Assembly (NCBI GenBank): GCA_002842045.1
Contig: PHBX01000002.1
Location: forward strand, 62,001-126,000
Length of the DNA: 64,000 nucleotides
From: Chloroflexi bacterium HGW-Chloroflexi-3
GTDB taxonomy: Bacteria; Chloroflexota; Anaerolineae; Anaerolineales; Anaerolineaceae
Reading direction: 5' to 3'
Shown: positions 58,144-64,000 of the stretch, piece by piece
Position numbering within the stretch: the first letter of the stretch is position 1
Layout of the letters: each line of letters opens with the position of its first letter
Made by a program: the position numbers and the translations under genes
Notes under the pieces: generated by a model
Databases searched by the model: none
What the model saw: only the letters and a program-made list of their open reading frames with translations
Told to the model about the DNA's origin: nothing

Positions 58144-60708
58144 TCATTTTGCTTCAAATACAAGGTTGTTAGAATCCTTTGACACAACAACTTCTTGCCC
58201 ACCCTTTATCTCGGATGTGAGCAATTTCATCGCTAAAGGATCCATGATTTCTCGCTGAATAGACCTTTTCAGTGGACGAGCTCCAAATTCAGGATCATAA
58301 CCGACCTCAGCAAGATATTCCAGTACTTCTGGCTGAAGCGTAATGGTTAATCCTCTATCTTTCAATCTTTCAGTTAAGAAACCTAACTGAATTTTGATAA
58401 TTTGCTTCAGGTCATCCCGGGTCAACCGATGGAAGGTGATTATTTCATCGATTCGGTTCAGGAATTCTGGCCGGAAATGATTCTGGAGAATTTCATGAAC
58501 CTTTTCCAGGCTGATGTTTTCATCCTGGTACCAGATTCCACCTCCTAAGTTACTGGTCATGATCACCACTGTGTTTTTAAAATCAACAGTTCTCCCATGT
58601 CCATCGGTCAATCGACCATCATCCAATAATTGAAGTAAAACATTGAAAACTTCAGGGTGTGCTTTTTCTATTTCATCAAACAGAATGACACTATATGGCC
58701 GTCGGCGAACCGCTTCAGTTAACTGTCCACCTTCATCATAACCAATATAACCAGGAGGGGCACCAACCAATCGTGATATTGTGTGTCCTTCCTGGTATTC
58801 ACTCATGTCAATTCGGATCATTGATCGCTCATCATTAAACAAAAACTCGGCTAATGCGCGTGCGAGTTCAGTTTTTCCAACACCGGTTGGCCCAAGGAAA
58901 ATAAATGAACCGATCGGACGGTTTGGGTCCTGTAAACCTGCTCGCGCGCGGCGTACAGTGTTAGAAACGGTATTGATAGCATTATTCTGTCCGATAACAC
59001 GTTTATGGAGCTCTTCTTCCATGTGCACTAATCGCTGCATCTCAGCTTCCAATAAACGAGTCACGGGTATACCTGACCATCTGGAAACAACGCCTGCTAT
59101 TTCTTCTGCATCTACTTCTTCTTTTAACAATGCTGATACCCCTTGAAGTTGTTTTAGCTTTTCCTCAGCGGTTGAGCGTTTTTCGGATAATTCCCTTAAT
59201 GTCCCATAACGTAAACGTGCTGCTTTTTCAAGATCAGAATATCGTTCGGCTTTTTCTATGTCCAGATTTGTATTTTCAATTTTCTCTTTAATATCTCTTA
59301 ATTCAGATATCGCTGCTTTTTCCATATTCCAGCGTGCACTCAATTGCCTCGATTCTTCGCGTAGATTTGCAAGATCATGTTCAATTTTCTTAAGTCTTTC
59401 TTTACTGGCAATATCAGTTTCTTTCGTCAATGCCTGTCGTTCAATTTCCAACTGCATGATATCTCGATCTATTTCATCTAATGCTTGCGGTTTGGAGTCA
59501 ATTTCTGTTCTTAAACGGGCAGCTGCTTCATCGATAAGGTCGATAGCTTTATCCGGCAATTTGCGATCTGAAAGATAGCGGTTTGATAATGTTGCAGCTG
59601 CAATTACTGCTGGATCAGTGATCCTCACCCCGTGGTGAACTTCATAACGATCTTTTAATCCCCGTAAAATACTGATCGTATCTTCCACGGAAGGTTCTTT
59701 AATCATGACAGGCTGGAATCGACGCTCAAGGGCAGCATCTTTTTCCACATGTTTACGATACTCATCCAGGGTTGTTGCCCCAATCATATGCAACTCACCG
59801 CGCGCCAACATGGGTTTTAACATATTACCGGCATCCATTGCACCTTCAGCTGCTCCTGCGCCAATAACAGTATGCATTTCATCAATAAACAGGATGATCT
59901 GCCCTTCAGCATTCTGTATTTCTTTTAATACTGCTTTTAATCTTTCTTCGAATTCTCCGCGGTATTTTGCACCTGCAACCAGGGCACCCATATCCAATTG
60001 AAATAGAGTCTTATGTTTTAACCCCTCAGGTACATCGCCATTAACAATACGTTGTGCTAATCCTTCTACAACGGCAGTTTTACCTACACCAGGTTCGCCG
60101 ACTAATGCTGGATTATTTTTACTGCGACGAGATAAGATTTGTATGATTCTTCGAATCTCTTCATCTCTGCCAATAACAGGATCCAGCTTCCCCTGACGTG
60201 CCATAGATGTGAGATCTCGTCCATATTTTTCTAATGCCTGATAAGTATCCTCAGGATTTTGACTGGTAACACGTTGATTTCCCCGTATTTCCACCAGTGC
60301 TTTCAAGACAGCATCCTTTGTTATGCCAAATTGCTTTAACAAAGATGCATCAGAACTTTCTGTCAAGGCGAGTAATATATGTTCGGTAGAAACATAATCA
60401 TCTTTCATGCCTTTTGCAAATTTTTCTGCGCTATTTAGTGAGTCATTCGCAGGTTTGGATAGACCAACTTGTCCAGTTGCACCAAAAATTTTTGGACGTT
60501 TTTCTAATTCTTTCTGAATTTCATCTCTTAAGGCAATAATACTTCCAGCGATTTTGGTAATAATGGCTGGAACTATACTCTCATCCTGCCTTAATAATGC
60601 AGCTACTAAATGGATATTTTCAATATTTTGATGATTAGTTTCCTGTGCAATTTCCTGGGCATTAATTATTGCCTGTTGTGCTTTTTGTGTAAATTTTTCC
60701 AAGTTCAT
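58144..60708 (-). CDS. clpB: ATP-dependent chaperone ClpB
   Basis: The 854-residue AAA+ disaggregase works with DnaK to rescue aggregated proteins. Order: Clp N repeats (residues 1-150), AAA-1 with [19 protein letters not shown] near residue 204 and [12 protein letters not shown], the coiled middle domain (about residues 410-525), AAA-2 with [18 protein letters not shown] near residue 605 and [19 protein letters not shown], and the C-terminal small domain. Length typical. SD AGGAG before the ATG. The upstream gap holds TATAAT on the minus strand (plus 60788-60793), but no CIRCE or CtsR-like repeat was seen. Confidence 0.97.
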   Translation of the reverse strand: MNLEKFTQKAQQAIINAQEIAQETNHQNIENIHLVAALLRQDESIVPAIITKIAGSIIALRDEIQKELEKRPKIFGATGQVGLSKPANDSLNSAEKFAKGMKDDYVSTEHILLALTESSDASLLKQFGITKDAVLKALVEIRGNQRVTSQNPEDTYQALEKYGRDLTSMARQGKLDPVIGRDEEIRRIIQILSRRSKNNPALVGEPGVGKTAVVEGLAQRIVNGDVPEGLKHKTLFQLDMGALVAGAKYRGEFEERLKAVLKEIQNAEGQIILFIDEMHTVIGAGAAEGAMDAGNMLKPMLARGELHMIGATTLDEYRKHVEKDAALERRFQPVMIKEPSVEDTISILRGLKDRYEVHHGVRITDPAVIAAATLSNRYLSDRKLPDKAIDLIDEAAARLRTEIDSKPQALDEIDRDIMQLEIERQALTKETDIASKERLKKIEHDLANLREESRQLSARWNMEKAAISELRDIKEKIENTNLDIEKAERYSDLEKAARLRYGTLRELSEKRSTAEEKLKQLQGVSALLKEEVDAEEIAGVVSRWSGIPVTRLLEAEMQRLVHMEEELHKRVIGQNNAINTVSNTVRRARAGLQDPNRPIGSFIFLGPTGVGKTELARALAEFLFNDERSMIRIDMSEYQEGHTISRLVGAPPGYIGYDEGGQLTEAVRRRPYSVILFDEIEKAHPEVFNVLLQLLDDGRLTDGHGRTVDFKNTVVIMTSNLGGGIWYQDENISLEKVHEILQNHFRPEFLNRIDEIITFHRLTRDDLKQIIKIQLGFLTERLKDRGLTITLQPEVLEYLAEVGYDPEFGARPLKRSIQREIMDPLAMKLLTSEIKGGQEVVVSKDSNNLVFEAK

Positions 60709-60829
60709 TCTTAACTCCTGCTAACCTTATCATTCTTTTTTATTGTAATCTTCTATTATCAGCTAAAGGTTAACAAAAAATAAGAATATTATATGCACAC
60801 CAACCAAAAGAAATGCGCAAGGAAAAATT

Positions 60830-61909
60830 TTATAATTTGATAATGCCACCACAAAATTCACAAGAATATTGTTCCATTCCCCGAAGAATAGGCATGGCTA
60901 TTGTTGCGCCACATTGTGGACAAATGGTTGGTGCATTTTTTATTTTCTCTATGACTTCTTTATCAACTTCTTTGGTTCGGTTCTTTTCAAAATCACCTGA
61001 TTGAACCTTATTTATCAATCCCTTCCAATCCTCACAGTTTTGATTGTGGATATGAAATTGTGCAGAATTGTATTGTGCACCTGAGGTAAAATTGATATCT
61101 AGAAAATCCTGGTTTTTAAATATTCCTTGTTTTGTTGTTTGAACAGATTCGATCATTTGTACTGGAATATCAATCAGTACCTCTTGACGTAATTCTCTCT
61201 CCTTAGTGATGAAAAGGAATTTCTTGGTTGCTACTTCTTCTTTTTGTTCGAAGAAAATGCGTTGATCTGTTAAATACAGTATACCTCCAGGGTCATCTTT
61301 ATCCTCTTTTCCATCTCTGGTCCAAACAGCCTTTACCCCCATAATCAGAAATTCATGCATAAGCAATTTAATATTGGAGGATTCAAACTCCTTTACAGTC
61401 CATTCAATATTCAGGAGATTTTTAGTAAAAGAATTTAATTCTCGTTCAAATGAATCATACATTCCACGTAAAAGAGCTTCAGAAGAAGATACTTTTTTTG
61501 ATAAATTTTCAACACTCACTTTTAGAGAATTGAGTATTTGTCGTGTTAGAGTAACATTATTTGGATTGGCAGAGGCTTTAACCAACTGTTGTTCGATTGG
61601 TTTAATATCTACTTTTAAATGGATTAATTCCTGGTTAAGCCTAATTTTGGTTGTTGTGTGAATTGGTTGCCAGCGTTTAACAAAATCCTTGGCATTTACC
61701 TCAAGGGTAGTGTCAAATATGTAGTTTTTTTGGCGAAGATCGCTAATGCGTTTATTTAAACCATTTACTTTGGTTTGTAAATCTTCCAATTTATCATGAA
61801 TTGAAGACAAATTTACTTTGCTTTGTAAATCATTAACTTCCCTTTGCATTGTTACTAAATCTTTCTTCAATTGATCTAAAGGTGAGATCGGTGTTGGTGT
61901 TTGGCTCAT
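60830..61909 (-). CDS. coiled-coil/PH-like/zinc-ribbon protein of unknown function
   Basis: A 359-residue cytoplasmic protein in three parts. Residues about 8-175 form coiled coils (LKKDLVTMQREVNDLQSKV, then DKLEDLQTKVNGLNKRI). Residues about 200-305 look like a bacterial PH-type domain: GGILYLTDQRIFFEQ, VLIDIPVQMIESVQTT and LDINFTSG. The end is a zinc ribbon, ICPQCGATIAMP and YSCEFCGGI. I know no family name. It neighbours the CHAD-phoU-pstB genes on the same strand and may belong to that unit (32 nt apart). SD GAGAGG before the ATG. Confidence 0.65.
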   Translation of the reverse strand: MSQTPTPISPLDQLKKDLVTMQREVNDLQSKVNLSSIHDKLEDLQTKVNGLNKRISDLRQKNYIFDTTLEVNAKDFVKRWQPIHTTTKIRLNQELIHLKVDIKPIEQQLVKASANPNNVTLTRQILNSLKVSVENLSKKVSSSEALLRGMYDSFERELNSFTKNLLNIEWTVKEFESSNIKLLMHEFLIMGVKAVWTRDGKEDKDDPGGILYLTDQRIFFEQKEEVATKKFLFITKERELRQEVLIDIPVQMIESVQTTKQGIFKNQDFLDINFTSGAQYNSAQFHIHNQNCEDWKGLINKVQSGDFEKNRTKEVDKEVIEKIKNAPTICPQCGATIAMPILRGMEQYSCEFCGGIIKL

Positions 61910-61941
61910 GTTAACCTCTCTATAAAAAGTTTTATGAATAA

Positions 61942-62892
61942 TTAATTATCGAAGTTTTCAAAAATTATTCTCAAATTTGACCAAAATTGATTTTGAAACT
62001 GCTCGTTCCATCTTTCCAGAAATTTTTCATGAATTTTAATTTTTCGGTTTTTAATTTCATCGATTAGATAAGTAATTCCTGGTTTTATAAAGTTAAATGG
62101 ACCGGCTTGACCATAAAATTTGTTGATTCTTTGTTTTTCCTCATCTAAAAAGCTATCAAGGTCTGTCAGCCAGACATCGTAATCATGAATTTCGCCTAAA
62201 TCATCCTGGAATTTTTTCATGGTGGAAATAAATGAATCTAATTGGGGATAAATTGGGTTAAATAATTCTGTTGTGTAACGCAGGTTTTTCATCGCAATTC
62301 TTAAACTATGTAAGGCTTCTGTATTATCTGGGCTGGTTATAAAAGGAACATAAGAAAAACATATTTTGGTTAATTTTTCAATTTCTAAATAGCTCAACCG
62401 TTTTAACTCATTCGGTAGAGAAAAACTTTCAGTATCAAAAGGATTGTTATCGATAAATAATTGAATTTCTGTCAAAGTTTTTTCTTTTTCAAAATTCAGT
62501 ATTGATTGCTTGACACCATTTTGTTTTTTTTCTCGCAGTTGTTGTTTCCTGAGTAATAATCTTTGTAGTCCAGTCAGATACTTTTGTTCTGAAATGTTCG
62601 ATATTTCTTTTTCAAGGAATGCAATCTGAACATCTAAATCCCTTTCCTTTGTTAATGATTTAGTCAGTTTTTTAAATGAGATAAACCATCTTTTTGAGGT
62701 TTTTTTACCAATAAAAGGGGAGAAAACGGTTAAAGTGTTACGAATTCTTCGACTCATGACCCGGGTATGATGTAAGAATTCAATATTTCCATCATATACA
62801 ATACCCTCAATTTGATTTTCCAAGTAAGATATCTGGGATGTAAACAAGTCTGCAACATAAGATCTTATGATAATTTTTTCGGAGGTTTCCAC
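61942..62892 (-). CDS. CHAD domain protein
   Basis: CHAD domains are helical bundles with conserved His/Arg/Lys that bind polyphosphate. The 316-residue product shows the two half signatures: LHHTRVMSRRIRNTLTVF near residue 45 and ALHSLRIAMKNLRYTTELF near residue 206, and the whole protein is a CHAD domain with many basic residues. The start is likely GTG at 62892, with AAAGGAG 7-nt upstream, rather than the ATG at 62940 that lacks an SD. No CYTH (triphosphate tunnel) domain is fused. Position next to phoU/pstB supports a polyphosphate or phosphate-storage role. Confidence 0.85.
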   Translation of the reverse strand: METSEKIIIRSYVADLFTSQISYLENQIEGIVYDGNIEFLHHTRVMSRRIRNTLTVFSPFIGKKTSKRWFISFKKLTKSLTKERDLDVQIAFLEKEISNISEQKYLTGLQRLLLRKQQLREKKQNGVKQSILNFEKEKTLTEIQLFIDNNPFDTESFSLPNELKRLSYLEIEKLTKICFSYVPFITSPDNTEALHSLRIAMKNLRYTTELFNPIYPQLDSFISTMKKFQDDLGEIHDYDVWLTDLDSFLDEEKQRINKFYGQAGPFNFIKPGITYLIDEIKNRKIKIHEKFLERWNEQFQNQFWSNLRIIFENFDN

Positions 62893-62951
62893 AAAATACT
62901 CCTTTCTTGAAATATGTGTATCAATTATCCATAAAATCAATCATATATTCA

Positions 62952-62990
62952 AATAAATATGCGCTTCATTTTCTGAAGCGCATATTTATT
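62952..62990 (-). terminator. terminator after phoU
   Basis: 17-bp perfect inverted repeat (62952-62968 / 62974-62990) with a 5-nt loop, A/T-rich at its base. It lies 17 nt after the phoU stop, separating phosphate regulation from the CHAD gene. Confidence 0.85.
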
Positions 62991-63006
62991 GTTTTCCTGT
63001 TATTCA

Positions 63007-63693
63007 TTATTTAAAATCTAGCTTATCATCTTCTTCATCAACTTCTAATTCCATTAATTCACCGGTTGCAATAAAAACAGTTCTTTCACAAATGTTTGTT
63101 ACCCTATCAGCCAGTCTTTCAAGATTATGTCCGACCCAAATTATCAAGTTAGAATTATCTACATTCAAAGGATCACTCATCATTAATTCAACTGCTTTGT
63201 GATAGACATCTTCATAAATTCGATCAACAGCATCATCTTCATAAGGAATTTGAGCTGCAGTTTTAGCATCTTCATTGATGAAGGCGGTGAGTGCTTTATG
63301 AAGCATTCCGATTGCCAATTCAGCCATTGTTTCAATTTCTTTGATAGGTATTTTTAATTCCACATTTTCTAATTTAACTGCAACCTTTGCAATCCCTTTG
63401 GCATAATCACCCATACGTTCCAATTCACTGATCACATCTAACATGGATGCTAATTCTCTCAGGTCACGAGCCATAGGCTGTTGGGTGGCTATCACTATCA
63501 ATATTGCATTTTCAATAGAAAACCTTTTATCGTTGAGTTCAATGTCATGTTGATAAATTTGCTTTGCCAGTTTAGCATCTCTCATTTTGAGAGCATTTAC
63601 GGATTTATGGACAGCTTCTTCTACCATGCTGCCAAGTAATAAGACTTCATCTTTAATATTTTGAATTTTTTGAGAGAATAGTTTCCTGGACAT
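63007..63693 (-). CDS. phoU: phosphate transport regulator PhoU
   Basis: The 228-residue protein has two PhoU helical repeats, each with the acidic-residue motif that binds metal: LRELASMLDVISELERMGDYAKGIA near residue 75 and ILWVGHN-like LIIWVGHNLERLADRVTNICE near residue 185. PhoU damps the Pho sensor kinase and modulates Pst transport. The frame starts at 63726, but ATG 63693 has GAAAGG upstream at good spacing. Directly after pstB (25-nt gap), as usual in pst operons; a Pho kinase gene is not in the window. Confidence 0.93.
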   Translation of the reverse strand: MSRKLFSQKIQNIKDEVLLLGSMVEEAVHKSVNALKMRDAKLAKQIYQHDIELNDKRFSIENAILIVIATQQPMARDLRELASMLDVISELERMGDYAKGIAKVAVKLENVELKIPIKEIETMAELAIGMLHKALTAFINEDAKTAAQIPYEDDAVDRIYEDVYHKAVELMMSDPLNVDNSNLIIWVGHNLERLADRVTNICERTVFIATGELMELEVDEEDDKLDFK

Positions 63694-63718
63694 AAAATGA
63701 CCTTTCAAATGAATTGAA

Positions 63719-64000
63719 TTAACCAAATCTTCCCGATATGTAATCTTCTGTTAATTTGTCTTTAGGGTTGGTGAAGATTATTTGTGTAAAATCATGTTCC
63801 ACCAAATACCCTGCACGATCCGGCAACATATTAAAAAATGCAGTGTAATCTGAAGCACGGGCGGCCTGTTGCATATTGTGAGTAACAATCACGATTGTAT
63901 ATTTCTGTTTCAATTCTTGCATTAATTCTTCAATTTTCAAAGTAGCGATTGGATCCAAAGCAGATGCAGGCTCATCCATCAAAATTATTTCAGGCTCTAC
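63719..64000 (-). CDS. pstB: phosphate ABC transporter ATPase PstB (3' part, cut by window end)
   Basis: Only the C-terminal 93 or so residues are visible. They include the Walker B/D-loop [17 protein letters not shown], the switch His in [20 protein letters not shown] (the HNMQQAAR run is typical of PstB), and the end EDYISGRFG, also a PstB hallmark. The gene continues beyond position 64000. It powers high-affinity phosphate import; pstSCA presumably lie further upstream on this strand. Confidence 0.92.
   Translation of the reverse strand, partial: VEPEIILMDEPASALDPIATLKIEELMQELKQKYTIVIVTHNMQQAARASDYTAFFNMLPDRAGYLVEHDFTQIIFTNPKDKLTEDYISGRFG

Noticed and set aside
1..64000. Mobile elements, prophage or CRISPR arrays anywhere in the window
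   Set aside because: No transposase, integrase, recombinase, phage structural gene or regularly spaced repeat was seen; base composition appears even throughout.

Overview
This 64 kb window is AT-rich and gene-dense, with no phage, IS element, CRISPR array or rRNA. The gene set points to an anaerobic or facultative member of the Chloroflexota, most likely Anaerolineae. The pointers are a DHH-CBS-CBS-tRNA nucleotidyltransferase fusion, a GlmL-like ASKHA protein in a cluster of unknown membrane proteins, DUF3090 next to an SCO1664-type kinase-like protein, an LPTAG-plus-membrane tail, and several starts without a Shine-Dalgarno. The lineage is inferred from gene content only.

Layout. 0-1.8 kb (+): pncC/cinA-type amidase and an MGDG-synthase-like glycosyltransferase. 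1.95-10.4 kb (+): a complete System I cytochrome c maturation locus (ccmE, F, H, G, a CcmI-like zinc-ribbon protein, a di-haem lipoprotein, ccmA, B, C and a 50-codon ccmD); CcmE is the CxxxY type. 10.4-14.4 kb (-): homoserine dehydrogenase, SCO1664-like kinase-fold protein, DUF3090, glutamate racemase and a class I glutamine-amidotransferase-like hydrolase. 14.4-20.7 kb (-): rplS with promoter and terminator, uvrC, gamma-glutamyltransferase, selD and an SPFH protein. selD is itself a selenoprotein gene: the true start is about 100 nt upstream of the obvious open frame, across an in-frame TGA followed by a SECIS-like hairpin. 20.8-23 kb (+): degenerate PyrK-like and PyrD-like proteins around a PIG-L deacetylase. 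23-25.9 kb (-): dtd, a T-box-controlled trpS and a lipoprotein. 25.9-29 kb (+): an internally shortened HAD/soluble P-type ATPase-like protein, a DUF389-SH3 membrane protein and a phosphohexomutase.

29-38 kb (-) is the best candidate for an undescribed system: eight tightly packed, mostly overlapping genes for membrane proteins, a large zinc-ribbon protein with eleven PDWL-like motifs, a GlmL-like ASKHA protein, a KOW-ended protein and a protein with an LPTAG tail, closed by a strong terminator. 38.8-47.5 kb (-) is a purine salvage/oxidation operon: BMP-family nucleoside ABC importer, xanthine-dehydrogenase-type Mo and 2Fe-2S subunits without a FAD subunit, and an amidohydrolase.

47.8-64 kb holds a LuxR-HTH/membrane/kelch fusion, tRNA-Gly(UCC), a lytic transglycosylase, an EF-G-like GTPase, the GNAT/tRNA-nucleotidyltransferase pair, a MoeB-rhodanese protein, a third PIG-L protein, ClpB, a coiled-coil/PH-like/zinc-ribbon protein, a CHAD protein, PhoU and the end of PstB. 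The CHAD-PhoU-PstB run suggests phosphate/polyphosphate homeostasis. Two tRNA genes are present: Gly(UCC) and a CAU tRNA that looks like the lysidine-modified Ile2 rather than Met.

Recurring theme: seven genes lack a ribosome binding site but carry a TATAAT-like hexamer ending 6-7 nt before the start codon, as expected for leaderless transcripts. All functions are inferred from reading motifs; no database search was possible.
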